Shown: positions 53,379 through 62,488, counted from the stretch's first letter. The stretch: DNA of 64,000 bases from Pontibacter indicus (GCF_900156345.1 NZ_FTPP01000001.1:1178001-1242000); one strand, 5' to 3'. The notes: a model not told the origin generated them from the letters alone. Made by a program: numbers and translations.

Positions 53379-53790
53379 TGCACGATTTATACACCCCTGC
53401 CCCTCTCAAGAGGGGAATCATGCCACTGCCAATTCATAGGTATAAGTTCTGTTGTTTCCCTTCACAAACCACTGGCAGGTATAGTAAGGCTAACTTGCAC
53501 GCTAACGATGAAACAGATAGCGGTGCTAAGTGCACTTTTCGACGCTCCACTGTTGGGGGTGAAGGGGTCCCCCTGTCAAGAGCGGTCAGCGAGTTTGGAG
53601 GGTCTTGATTTTTTTGCTTACTTTTTTCATCAAGGAAAAAAGTGAGTGCCCGCCGCACAGGCGAAGCAATGAAACAAGCAAGTTGCTATACCTGCAACAA
53701 GAGCCACTCCAGGCATAAGCATTGCCAGACGGTACTCTACCTGGGGCACAGGGACCAGTGGCCACACGACTGTAGACACGAGCTTGGACG
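53379..53790. repeat. Dispersed intergenic repeat, copy 2
   Basis: This copy matches 28734-29100 block by block and is slightly longer (about 410 bp), with an extra GGGGGTGAAGGGGTCCCCC insertion near 53555. The hairpin formed by 53603-53609 and 53629-53634 has TTGAT/ATCAA where copy 1 has TTGAC/GTCAA, a compensated change. Open frames across it are a by-product of the repeat. The flanks between 53141 and 53885 hold no gene. Confidence 0.8.
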
Positions 53791-53885
53791 AAACCCTAAA
53801 TTTCCTTATTCCAAAATATAGACAATAACTAATTTTCCGGAATAAAACGTAAGTTTATAGCACCAACACAAACACTAAACCTAAC

Positions 53886-54353
53886 ATGAGTCAACTAACC
53901 ATCAACAGCCTCGAAGAACTGGAGTCGTACCAGGGGAAAGAACTGGGCGTTTCGGAGTATCACACCATCACGCAGGAGCAGATCAAAAAATTCGCAGACG
54001 CTACGCTCGATCACCAGTGGATCCACCTGGACGAAAACCGCGCCACCATCGAGACGCCCTTCCGGTCGACAATCGCGCACGGCTACCTCACAGTGTCCTT
54101 GCTGCCGTACCTGTGGGGCCAGATCGTGAAGATCGGGAATGTGAAGATGCAGGTGAACTACGAAATCGAAAGTCTGCGCTTCAACCAGGCCGTGACCGTA
54201 AACAGCCGGGTGCGACTGCGTGCCAAAATGCTTTCTGTTAAAAACCTGCGTGGTATTGCCAAAACGCAGATCGAAGTTACCCTCGAAATTGAAAACAGCC
54301 GTAAACCTGCCTATACTGGTGTGGTCACGTTCCTGTATCACTTTAACGATTAA
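53886..54353 (+). CDS. MaoC-family (R)-specific enoyl hydratase-like protein
   Basis: This 155-residue protein has a hot-dog fold of the MaoC/NodN type. The hydratase motif is present as FADATLDHQWIHLD (catalytic Asp/His pair near residues 44-49) and is followed by the conserved TIAHGYLTVSLLP. It would hydrate enoyl-CoA substrates, for example in fatty-acid or polyhydroxyalkanoate metabolism. A degenerate -7 box (TAAGTTTA) lies about 28 nt upstream. A cysteine-desulfurase-like gene follows after 37 nt and may be co-transcribed. Confidence 0.87.
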   Translation: MSQLTINSLEELESYQGKELGVSEYHTITQEQIKKFADATLDHQWIHLDENRATIETPFRSTIAHGYLTVSLLPYLWGQIVKIGNVKMQVNYEIESLRFNQAVTVNSRVRLRAKMLSVKNLRGIAKTQIEVTLEIENSRKPAYTGVVTFLYHFND

Positions 54354-54390
54354 CCAGTCGCACCACGCCGGCCCACCAGAAGAGCAACCT

Positions 54391-55629
54391 ATGAAAACCT
54401 TAGCAGTAGCAGAACTCCGCGCCATGTTCCCGGCCCTCCGTGGTTCCGAAAATAAAGCGCCTTACATCTACTTTGACGGACCTGGCGGCACCCAAATGGC
54501 CCAGCAGTCCGTCGATGGAATGCTGGCCTATATTACGGGAGGCATGGCCAACCTGCACGGTGCCTTCCCGACGAGCGTGGGAACCGACAACCTTTTGCTA
54601 GAAGGACGGAAAGCGGTGGCAGACCTGGTGCATTGCGCGTCCGAAGAGGTAGCTTTCGGGCAGAACATGACGACCCTGGCCTTTAGTATTGCCCGCAGCT
54701 TAGGCAGCTTTATTTCTGCTGATGACGAGGTGGTGGTGACCGAAATGGACCACCGCGCCAACGTGGATCCCTGGGTAACGCTGGCCGCTGACAAAGGCGC
54801 GAAAGTCAAATTCATAGAGCTCGACCCGAATACCTATACCCTGAAACTGGATAGGCTCGACGAACTGATCACAGAGAAGACAAAACTAGTGGCTGTGGGG
54901 ATGTCGTCGAATGTGACGGGTACGGTGACCGATATAAGGCGCGTAATCGCGCGGGCAAAAGAGGTGAACGCAATTGTGGTGGTGGATGCCGTGCATGCTG
55001 TGCCGCACATGCCCATCGACTTCCAGGAATTGGGTTGCGATATCCTGCTTTGCTCAGCCTACAAGTTCTTTGGGCCGCATATCGGCATCGCTGTCATCGC
55101 GGCCTCGCTGTTTGAGAAACTACAGGTATACAAGCTGGCACCGGCCCCACAGCAAATTCCCGACAAGCTCGAAACAGGCACTCAAAATCAAGAGGCCCTA
55201 GCCGGCCTGATCGGTGCTATCACGTTTATAGAGCAGTTGGGAGAGGGCAAGAACCGCAGAGAGCGCCTGGTTTCAGGTATGCAGCGCATCGAAGAACACG
55301 AACAGCAACTCACCGCCCGGCTGGATGGTTTCCTGCGTCAAGTCCCGGATCTGAAGCTATACCGCGCCCCAGAAGGTGTCTATAAAACACCAACCTTCGC
55401 CTTTACGATACCCGGTATAAAAGCTCGCGAGGTGACCACCTGGTTTGCCGAAAATTACAGCATGTGTATTGCAGATGGCCACTTTTATGCGACGACCATG
55501 GCCGAAAAACTGGGCGTACTGCCCATAGGCGGCTGGATCCGGATCGGACTGGCACCCTACAACACGCTCGAGGAAGTCATGCTGTTTGAGGAAGGCTTTC
55601 AGAAGTTTATGGCCACCCGCCGCAGCTAA
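54391..55629 (+). CDS. Cysteine desulfurase-like class V aminotransferase lacking the usual catalytic Cys
   Basis: This 412-residue PLP enzyme is of the class V (NifS-like) fold. The PLP lysine is in CSAYKFFGPHIG. Where SufS enzymes have a conserved HHCA with the persulfide Cys, this protein reads DGHFYATTM, so Tyr replaces Cys. It probably does not work as a sulfur donor by the standard mechanism and may be a lyase or aminotransferase. It is distinct from the dndA product in the island. The start at 54391 (MKTLAVAELRAMFPALRG) is preferred over an upstream frame. Confidence 0.8.
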   Translation: MKTLAVAELRAMFPALRGSENKAPYIYFDGPGGTQMAQQSVDGMLAYITGGMANLHGAFPTSVGTDNLLLEGRKAVADLVHCASEEVAFGQNMTTLAFSIARSLGSFISADDEVVVTEMDHRANVDPWVTLAADKGAKVKFIELDPNTYTLKLDRLDELITEKTKLVAVGMSSNVTGTVTDIRRVIARAKEVNAIVVVDAVHAVPHMPIDFQELGCDILLCSAYKFFGPHIGIAVIAASLFEKLQVYKLAPAPQQIPDKLETGTQNQEALAGLIGAITFIEQLGEGKNRRERLVSGMQRIEEHEQQLTARLDGFLRQVPDLKLYRAPEGVYKTPTFAFTIPGIKAREVTTWFAENYSMCIADGHFYATTMAEKLGVLPIGGWIRIGLAPYNTLEEVMLFEEGFQKFMATRRS

Positions 55630-56016
55630 CTAACTCAGACGATAAAACAGTTCAAGGTCATCCTCTATCTGTAAGGATGGGACCACGATAAACTCAACTC
55701 CAGCCAGCTTCCCGTAATCTTACAATTACTCATTTTCTATTCGCAGAAAGCCTGCAGTTCAACTCACTTATAAGAATAAAAAAGCAGTGCAATGCCATGT
55801 TTATGGCGAAGCCCTACTTTCTTCATGTAAAAGCACCTATTTTATTGGTAAACAGCAGTATAAAATTGGTTAAAGGTATACCATCTTTCCCGGAAAGTAA
55901 AAACTATTGTAACAACATCTGTTAATTACAGTAAAAATTTATAGTACACGCTTCTTTGTTCAACAAGAAGCCAGGTAAGTATTATTATATTTTGTAATTA
56001 AATAAGAGGGAAAGCT
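55630..56016. other. AT-rich intergenic region, promoter of the fasciclin gene
   Basis: I see no gene, terminator or repeat in these 387 nt. An AGAGGGAAAG purine run sits just before the downstream ATG and could be a ribosome-binding site. A TATATTTTG sequence near 55986 is one base off the -7 consensus. Confidence 0.4.
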
Positions 56017-56763
56017 ATGAAGAAGAATATTTTAAGTCCGATTGCTGTGTTGACTTTGTCTGGTTTTATGATGTATGGCTGTGCCAGCTCAGCCGAGACT
56101 ACTGATGCCACTGCGATGGAACAAGCCACTTACAGCGAAACCGAGCGTATGGCCGGAAGAACATCAGATGACGAAGGTTTGATGGCAGCAGAGCAGGAAG
56201 GACAAGTGCTGGATGTGCTGGTGGTGGAAGAGACAGCCGTGGTACCGATAGGTACAATAGCCGTTACAGCGCTGGCCCTGGAGAACCCGGTTGATATTAA
56301 CGACATGTTTGATGACATCGACGATACAGAACAGTATTCGGTGATGGAACTGGCGAGAAAAAGCCCCAACCTGTCTACTTTTGTGAAATTGATTGAACAA
56401 GCTGGTCTGGAAGATGACGTAGAGCGCCTGGATGAAATGACCTTTTTAGCGCCAACAAACGAGGCATTTGCCAAATTGTCGAAAGACAAGCTTTCGAAGT
56501 TGTTATTAACTGAAAACAGGGCTTTGCTTTCTGCCCTGGTGCAGGCCCACATCCTGCCTTCGGAAGTACGCTCAAACCAGTTGCAGAGCAACACAAGAAT
56601 CCGGATGACAGACCAAAGCTACCTCCCGGTTAGCACTGACAATAGTGGTACAATTACGACAGTGGGAAACGCTCAACTGGTCAAAACCGATGTGGAGGCA
56701 TCCAATGGCAGAATCCATGTGCTCGACTCCGTTATACTGCCATCTGCGGTAGAACAGCTATAA
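56017..56763 (+). CDS. Fasciclin-domain lipoprotein
   Basis: This 248-residue protein has a hydrophobic signal ending in MYGC (lipidated C22), an acidic low-complexity spacer (about 25-100), and one FAS1 domain (about 110-245) with the H1 motif TFLAPTNEAFAKL and the H2-like HVLDSVILP near the end. FAS1 proteins mediate adhesion or bind surface polymers. It is likely on the outer membrane. It is a single gene with its own strong terminator. No partner is evident. Confidence 0.87.
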   Translation: MKKNILSPIAVLTLSGFMMYGCASSAETTDATAMEQATYSETERMAGRTSDDEGLMAAEQEGQVLDVLVVEETAVVPIGTIAVTALALENPVDINDMFDDIDDTEQYSVMELARKSPNLSTFVKLIEQAGLEDDVERLDEMTFLAPTNEAFAKLSKDKLSKLLLTENRALLSALVQAHILPSEVRSNQLQSNTRIRMTDQSYLPVSTDNSGTITTVGNAQLVKTDVEASNGRIHVLDSVILPSAVEQL

Positions 56764-56800
56764 TAAAGCCATCACTTGAAACGGTTTTAAAAATTTAATG

Positions 56801-56837
56801 TAAGAGCGCCGGATGAAATATTACTCCGGCGCTCTTA
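56801..56837. terminator. Bidirectional terminator
   Basis: A 13-bp perfect stem (TAAGAGCGCCGGA type) with an 11-nt loop lies between the convergent fasciclin and SpoVR genes. Confidence 0.85.
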
Positions 56838-56878
56838 TTATTTTAAGGATTACTTCAGCAAATGAAATCCTCGTCTTG

Positions 56879-58393
56879 CTACTTTATTTCAAACACACTT
56901 TCGTTTATGCCTAGCTTGTTTTTCGAGTGTAGCTCCACCGGAAAACCCCACAGGTAGCGGAGGTGGGCCATTGTCTGGCGGGCGCTTTTGGTTTCGAGTT
57001 TGCGGTCCTTTTGCATGTAGTGCGTCAGGTATAGCTTGCTGGTCTGGTGGCGGTCTACGCGGGTCACCTGTATGTTAGGTATAATACTAGAACGGTCGTA
57101 CTGCGCGGCCAACTGCTCCCGCACCCGGCGGTAGCCTCGCTCGTTGTGTATGGCCCCGATCTCAAACTCTGCCTCCCCTTCGTTGTCGATGATGGTGAAG
57201 AGTTTCATATCGCGGATAACCTTAGGTGAGAGATACTGCAGGATAAAACTGTCGTCGCGGAAGTTCTCCATCACGTACAGCACCTGTTCCAGCCAGTCTT
57301 TGCCGATCAGGTCCGGAAACCAGGCTTTGTCTTCTTCGGTCGGCTCCTGACAAATGCGCTTGATGTCCATGAAAATATTGAAGCCCAAGGTATAGGGGTT
57401 GAGCCCGGAGTAGAACTTGCTGTTGTATTCGGGTTGGTAGAGTACACTGCTGTGGCTTTTGATAAACTCCAGCATGAAACCGTCGTTGAGGTAGCCCTCC
57501 TCAAACATCTTGTTGATGATGTGGTAGTGCACGAATGTCGCAAAGCCCTCGTTCATGACCTTGGTAGTCCCCTGCGGGTAAAAGTACTGCGCCACTTTAC
57601 GAACGATGCGGACAAGTTCCCGCTTCCAGGCGGGCAATGCGGGGGCGTATTTTTCAATGAAATACAGAATGTTCTCTTCCGGTTCTTTTGGGAAGCGGCC
57701 TTCGTCCAGCCCGCTTATTTCCAGTTCGGCAGTGCTCTTGGGCAGGGTGCGCCAGAGTTCGTTGTAGTTCTCGTGCCGGATCAGGGTGAGTTTCTTCAGG
57801 CGCTCGTTCTCCTCCAGCGCCGACAGTTTGGTGGGTTTCCTATACCTGTCCACGCCGTAGTTCATCAGCGCGTGCGCCGCATCCAGCACCTTCTCCACCT
57901 CGTCTTCACCATGCTCCTCCTCGCATCGCAAAACGTACTCCCGCGCAAAGGCCATGTAATCAACAATGGAGTCAGCTGCAGTCCAGTCGAGGAACATATA
58001 GTTGTTGGCAAAAAAGGCGTTGTGGCCCTGGCAGGCATGGGCGATCACGAGCAGCATCATGCAGGTGGAGTTGTTCTCCATGTTGTAGCTGATGCAGGGG
58101 TTGGAGTTGATCACCAGCTCGTACGAAAGCCCCATGCGCCCCTTGCTGTAGTTACTCTGGTTCAGCACAAAGTCCTTCCCGAATTTCCAGTGCGGGTAAG
58201 AAGTAGGCAGACCGGTCAGTGCATAGGCGTCCAGCATCTGCTCGGAGGTCACCACTTCGATCTGGTTCGGATATATTTTCAGCTTCAGGTACTCCTTCCC
58301 GATCCGGCTGATCACCTCGTCGGCCGCCTGTAGCGTCTCATAATCCCAGTTCGGATCACAAAACATTGCCCGGTATTTTTCTTTATCTGTCAT
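56879..58393 (-). CDS. SpoVR-family protein (YcgB-like)
   Basis: This 504-residue cytosolic protein matches the SpoVR/YcgB family, with DPNWDYETLQAADEVISRIGKEYLKLKIYPNQIEVV near the N-terminus and LTHYMQKDRKLE near the C-terminus. Its biochemical function is unknown. In Escherichia coli the homologue is stress-induced together with YeaG and YeaH. It is the last of three genes reading prkA, yeaH, spoVR. A gap with an inverted repeat separates it from yeaH. Confidence 0.92.
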   Translation of the reverse strand: MTDKEKYRAMFCDPNWDYETLQAADEVISRIGKEYLKLKIYPNQIEVVTSEQMLDAYALTGLPTSYPHWKFGKDFVLNQSNYSKGRMGLSYELVINSNPCISYNMENNSTCMMLLVIAHACQGHNAFFANNYMFLDWTAADSIVDYMAFAREYVLRCEEEHGEDEVEKVLDAAHALMNYGVDRYRKPTKLSALEENERLKKLTLIRHENYNELWRTLPKSTAELEISGLDEGRFPKEPEENILYFIEKYAPALPAWKRELVRIVRKVAQYFYPQGTTKVMNEGFATFVHYHIINKMFEEGYLNDGFMLEFIKSHSSVLYQPEYNSKFYSGLNPYTLGFNIFMDIKRICQEPTEEDKAWFPDLIGKDWLEQVLYVMENFRDDSFILQYLSPKVIRDMKLFTIIDNEGEAEFEIGAIHNERGYRRVREQLAAQYDRSSIIPNIQVTRVDRHQTSKLYLTHYMQKDRKLETKSARQTMAHLRYLWGFPVELHSKNKLGINESVFEIK

Positions 58394-58395
58394 GG

Positions 58396-58590
58396 ATCAG
58401 GATTTACAGGATTTTAGGATTTTCAGGATTCAAACCGTACACAAATCAGAAAGATTTATAGGGGGTTCTATAAATAAAATTCACATACGCCACTGGAAGA
58501 GTTTTACTGGTTCGTGTTCAGCATTAGGATGATAAGTTCCAGAATAATTACTCTCTGAGAAAATCCTGTTAATCCTAAAATCCTGATTCA
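58396..58590. repeat. Stop/start-flanking inverted repeat, locus 6
   Basis: The left arm at 58396-58430 and the right arm at 58561-58590 are reverse complements made of CAGGATTTTA-type words. The left arm carries one extra 9-nt word, so the arms match with one gap and two substitutions. The left arm sits just before the spoVR start and the right arm covers the yeaH stop codon and the bases after it. Confidence 0.7.
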
Positions 58591-59847
58591 GACAGTACTC
58601 CGCTTCCTGAACAATCCCTGGAAGACAGGCCAGATCTCGTAGGGTTCGTATACCTTCCGGATTGAAAATGAGTCGTCGTCGCTGATGCGGTTGTAGGACT
58701 GCCACAGGTCGCTTTCGCGCGGACTGTTGCTGATCTCCACATAGGCCATGTACTGAATGACGGGCAGGATATTCTCCAACAGCAGCTGCTTGCATTCGGT
58801 AGCATCCTGCTTCGACCACACGTCCCCGTCCGAGGCCTGGCAGCAGTACACGTTCCAGCTATCGTCGAAGCGGGTCCGCATGATCTGCTCCATCAGTTTG
58901 AGCGACGGTGCCACCACCGTACCACCACTTTCGCGGGAGTTGAAGAACTCCTCTTCGCTCACTTCCTTGGCCTCGGTGTGGTGCCGGATGAAGACTAGCT
59001 CCACGTTTTTGTACTGCCTGGTCAGGAAGATGTAAAGGAGGGTGAAAAAGCGCTTGGCCATGTCCTTCTCATGTTGCCCCATGGAGGCCGACACATCCAT
59101 GATGCAGAACATCACAGCTGAAGTGACAGGTATAGGCACCCGCTCGAAATTGTTGTAGCGCAGGTCAATGTCTTCGAAGAAAGGCAGCGTGCTGGCCTGT
59201 CGCCTTACTCGTTCCGCCTCCTCAGTAAGCTCGGTTATCAGCTGCGGGTCGGTCGCCAGCGACAGCTGCTCCTCCAGTAGCGCCAACTTCTTGTCCAGTA
59301 CGCCCTTCAGGGCCAGTCGACGCCCAAGCGACTGTTGGTAGCTGGTCTTGATGTTGAGGCGGGAAGGAACGCTGTCGCGGGTATAACCGGCTCGTCGCAT
59401 CTCAAAATTCTCGGTGCTGTCCATCAGTTTTTTTACCATGTTGGGCAGCGCCAGGTCATCAAAAAAGTATTTCAGAAACTCATCCCGCGACAGCACTACG
59501 GTAAACTCATCCTCAGTCACCTCCGGGCTGTTGGAGCCCTTGCCCCTTCCGCTGCTCCCCGCTCCCCCTTTGGGTTTGGGCACGCGATCGCCTTCGCTAT
59601 ACTTGTCGTTGCCGGGCCGCACGGTTTGCTTTTTGCCAGTCTTCGGGTCGTGGTGAAAAGTAGGCTCCTCGAGTCCGCGCACCGGCACCTTTACACTACC
59701 GCCGGTACTGCTGTCCTTGATGCTTTCCTGCGAGATGATGTCAGGTATAGCCTTCTTGATCTGGTTCTCCACGCGCCTCAAAAACTTCTGCCGGTTACCA
59801 GTAGACTTCCCCTTGTCGTTCTTCCGTCTGTCGATGATGTGGGACAT
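58588..59847 (-). CDS. YeaH/YhbH family protein (DUF444)
   Basis: This 419-residue protein has a basic N-terminus (IDRRKNDKGKSTGNRQKFLRR), a Gly/Ser/Lys-rich linker (about 85-110), and a von Willebrand A-like C-terminal domain with the MIDAS-type sequence VMFCIMDVSASMGQHEK near residue 245. It belongs to the PrkA-linked YeaH family. It probably works with the PrkA kinase as a substrate or adaptor under nutrient stress. It lies between prkA and spoVR with inverted repeats in both gaps. Confidence 0.92.
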   Translation of the reverse strand: MSHIIDRRKNDKGKSTGNRQKFLRRVENQIKKAIPDIISQESIKDSSTGGSVKVPVRGLEEPTFHHDPKTGKKQTVRPGNDKYSEGDRVPKPKGGAGSSGRGKGSNSPEVTEDEFTVVLSRDEFLKYFFDDLALPNMVKKLMDSTENFEMRRAGYTRDSVPSRLNIKTSYQQSLGRRLALKGVLDKKLALLEEQLSLATDPQLITELTEEAERVRRQASTLPFFEDIDLRYNNFERVPIPVTSAVMFCIMDVSASMGQHEKDMAKRFFTLLYIFLTRQYKNVELVFIRHHTEAKEVSEEEFFNSRESGGTVVAPSLKLMEQIMRTRFDDSWNVYCCQASDGDVWSKQDATECKQLLLENILPVIQYMAYVEISNSPRESDLWQSYNRISDDDSFSIRKVYEPYEIWPVFQGLFRKRSTV

Positions 59848-59850
59848 GTG

Positions 59851-60030
59851 AGTTTGGGAGTTAAAGAGTTTGAGAGTTTAGGAGTTAGGGGGTATGAGTA
59901 TATAGAATTTAAAGAAATGTGAATTAAGAAATTGCAAGTTGCCAATAGATCTAACCGATCCAGGAATCAATAACACCCAAATTCTTCTCTCTTCACTTCC
60001 TAAACTCTCAAACTCTTTAACTCCTAAACT
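59851..60030. repeat. Stop/start-flanking inverted repeat, locus 5
   Basis: Arms at 59851-59882 and 59999-60030 are reverse complements at 31 of 32 positions. They consist of GAGTTTAGGAGTTAAAGA-like words. The left arm lies 3 nt before the yeaH start codon and the right arm ends 3 nt short of the prkA stop codon. With a 116-nt spacer it would form a long hairpin in the prkA-yeaH transcript. It is the cleanest example of the set. Confidence 0.85.
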
Positions 60031-60033
60031 CAT

Positions 60034-61962
60034 TTATGCCATCGTCTTGCGCACGCGCATGAACCAGTCTACCAAAATGCGGATCTGCTTGTCGGTGTAG
60101 CCACGGTCGCGCATGCGGCGGGTGAAGTCGCGGTGCTTCTTCTCGTCTTCCTCGTTGGTTTTCACGTTGAAGGACACCACCGGCAACAGGTCTTCGGTAT
60201 TGGTGAAGATCTTCTTTTCAATCACGTTCTTGATCTTTTCATAAGAATCCCAGCGCGGACTCCTGCCGCCGTGGTTGGCCTTGTGACGTAAAAAGAAGTT
60301 CGTCACCTCAGAGCGGAAATCTTTCGGGTTGGCTATACCTGCCGGCTTCTCGATTTTCTCAAGTTCTTCATTCAGTATGCTGCGGTCGAAGATCTCGCCG
60401 GAGTCTGGATCGCGGTAGTCATTGTTCTGCATCCAGTGGTCGGCATATACCACGTATTTCTCAAAGATATTCTGACCGTAAGAGCTGTAAGACTCGATGT
60501 AGGCCTTCTGGATTTCGTCCGAAATAAACTCGGCGTACTTGCTGGCCAGCACCGACTTGATCAGGTGCAGGTACTTGCTCTCCGTTTCGGGTGGTAGCAT
60601 CATCTTGATCACTTCCTGCTCCAGCACATAAAGCAAGTGCACTGGGCTGGCAGCAATCTCCTCGCTATCGAAGTTGAAGACTTTGGAAAGGATCTTGAAA
60701 GCGAAGCGGGTGGAAATACCCTGCATCCCCTCGTTGATACCGGCATCGTCGCGGTACTCTTGTATGGACTTGGCGTTGGGGTCGGTCTCACGCAGGGTCT
60801 CGCCGTTGTACACCCGCATCTTGGAGTAGATGCTGGAGTTTTCAGGCTCTTTCAGGCGCGACATCACCGAAAACTCGGCCAGCAGTTCGATGGTCTTGGG
60901 TGCGCAAGGAGCATCTTTCAGCGAGCTTTCGCGGATCAGTTTCTCGTAGATCTTGATCTCTTCACTCACGCGTAGCACGTAAGGCACCTGCACTTTGTAG
61001 ATACGGTCCAGGAAGGCTTCGTTCTTTTTGTCATTGAGGAACTTCGCCCACTCCGACTCGTTGGAGTGCGCCAGAATGATGCCGTCGAAAGGTATAGCGC
61101 CGATTGGTTCGGTGCCTTTATAGTTCTTCTCCTGGGTGGCGGTTAGCAGCGGGTTGAGCACTTTGATCGGGGCCTTGAACATCTCCACGAACTCGAGCAA
61201 ACCCTGGTTGGCCAAACACAGTCCGCCGGTATAGGAGTAAGCATCCGGGTCGCTCTGCTGGTAATCGGCTAGCTTGCGGATGTCGACCTTACCTACCAGC
61301 GTCGAAATATCCTGGTTGTTTTCGTCGCCGGGCTCGGTTTTGGAAATGGCGATCTGCTCCTGAATGGACGGAAACAGGCGCACCACCTTAAAGCGGTTGA
61401 TGTCCCCGTCGAACTCACGCAGTCGCTTGGAGGCCCAGGGACTCATGCAGCCCGGAATGTAGCGGGTGGGTATACCGTATTCTTCTTCCAGTTCATCGGC
61501 ATAGTCGGCAAACAAGCCGAGCGGACTCTCGAACACCGGACTGATCTGTTCGCCGGCCTTGAGCACGTAAATCGGGAACTGCTGCATGAGGTGTTTCAGT
61601 TTTTCGGCCAGCGAGCTTTTGCCACCTCCCACCGGCCCCATCAGGTATAGAATCTGCTTCTTCTCCTCCAGCCCCTGCGCCGAGTGACGGAAGTAAGACA
61701 CGATCTGCTCGATGGTGCTTTCCATGCCGTAAAAATCGCGGAAGGCAGGGTAGATTTTGATCTTCTTGTTGGAGAAAATACGGCTCAGTTTGGGGTCCTG
61801 GCGCGTGTCGAGCATCTCGGGCTCGCCGATGGCGTCGAGAATGCGCTCAGCGGGCTTGGCGTACATCTTCGGGTCTTTCCGGCACTCCTCAAGATAGGCA
61901 GCTACTGTCATCTCGTTCATGGAGGCACTATAATTGGTCTTGATCTTTTCTAAAATGTTCAT
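60034..61962 (-). CDS. prkA: PrkA serine protein kinase / AAA ATPase (YeaG)
   Basis: This 642-residue protein has an N-terminal AAA-type P-loop domain with GPVGGGKS at 109-116 and a C-terminal PrkA kinase-like domain (about 380-640). PrkA/YeaG phosphorylates proteins during sporulation or stress in other bacteria; newer work treats some members as ATP-dependent proteases. It starts the prkA-yeaH-spoVR operon. The start ATG at 61962 (MNILEKIKTNYSASMNEM) fits the family. No clear promoter is seen in the 525 nt upstream. Confidence 0.93.
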   Translation of the reverse strand: MNILEKIKTNYSASMNEMTVAAYLEECRKDPKMYAKPAERILDAIGEPEMLDTRQDPKLSRIFSNKKIKIYPAFRDFYGMESTIEQIVSYFRHSAQGLEEKKQILYLMGPVGGGKSSLAEKLKHLMQQFPIYVLKAGEQISPVFESPLGLFADYADELEEEYGIPTRYIPGCMSPWASKRLREFDGDINRFKVVRLFPSIQEQIAISKTEPGDENNQDISTLVGKVDIRKLADYQQSDPDAYSYTGGLCLANQGLLEFVEMFKAPIKVLNPLLTATQEKNYKGTEPIGAIPFDGIILAHSNESEWAKFLNDKKNEAFLDRIYKVQVPYVLRVSEEIKIYEKLIRESSLKDAPCAPKTIELLAEFSVMSRLKEPENSSIYSKMRVYNGETLRETDPNAKSIQEYRDDAGINEGMQGISTRFAFKILSKVFNFDSEEIAASPVHLLYVLEQEVIKMMLPPETESKYLHLIKSVLASKYAEFISDEIQKAYIESYSSYGQNIFEKYVVYADHWMQNNDYRDPDSGEIFDRSILNEELEKIEKPAGIANPKDFRSEVTNFFLRHKANHGGRSPRWDSYEKIKNVIEKKIFTNTEDLLPVVSFNVKTNEEDEKKHRDFTRRMRDRGYTDKQIRILVDWFMRVRKTMA

Positions 61963-62488
61963 AGGGCGTATTTTTAGAGAATCATTTTATACCTGAGAGC
62001 AATAAGCAGTGGCCTCATGAATGCTGGCCCGTTTACTGCCTGTCAGCTGAATGTGTCATCATTTCTGTTAGTTTATGGTCTGCACGCCTCACGAAAGAGG
62101 AATGCCGCTATGCTTGTTTGTCTGGCACCTGTGCCATGGACTGGCCTTTGGTAAACGATGAGGCAATGCACTCATGCACAGGTAGGCGGGCAGGAAACGT
62201 GTACGCGTACACATAAAGCAGGGCGCTGCTTTCCGTTGCCCGGAACAGGGGAAGAGTGGCTTGGCGACAAAATGTGCTATCCCCTGTGCCCTATGTTATG
62301 CTATACGTAGATTTTTGGTTTCTGTAGTCGGATCTGGCGCCTCTCTAATTGCAGAACAGCGCATCTTCTTTTTGAATTCAAATCCGGTAATATTTTATAA
62401 CTTCACATCTATACGTATTTTGTACAAAACTGGCCATCCCTATACCTGTTGTTGTAGGGCAAGGCTGCTCTGACCACATCTTACCTCC
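61963..62488. other. Intergenic region upstream of prkA, no supported gene
   Basis: A perfect 14-bp palindrome GTGTACGCGTACAC lies at 62199-62212 and could be an operator for a dimeric regulator. An open frame at 62261-62473 has no coding character. The region must hold the promoters of prkA and of the gene at 62489. Confidence 0.45.

Noticed and set aside
53434..53658. Open frame within the dispersed repeat on the minus strand
   Set aside because: It is produced by the repeat sequence itself; the matching part of copy 1 is non-coding and the frame has no domain.
62261..62473. 70-codon open frame upstream of the helical unknown gene
   Set aside because: Composition is unlike the neighbouring coding regions and there is no supporting context.
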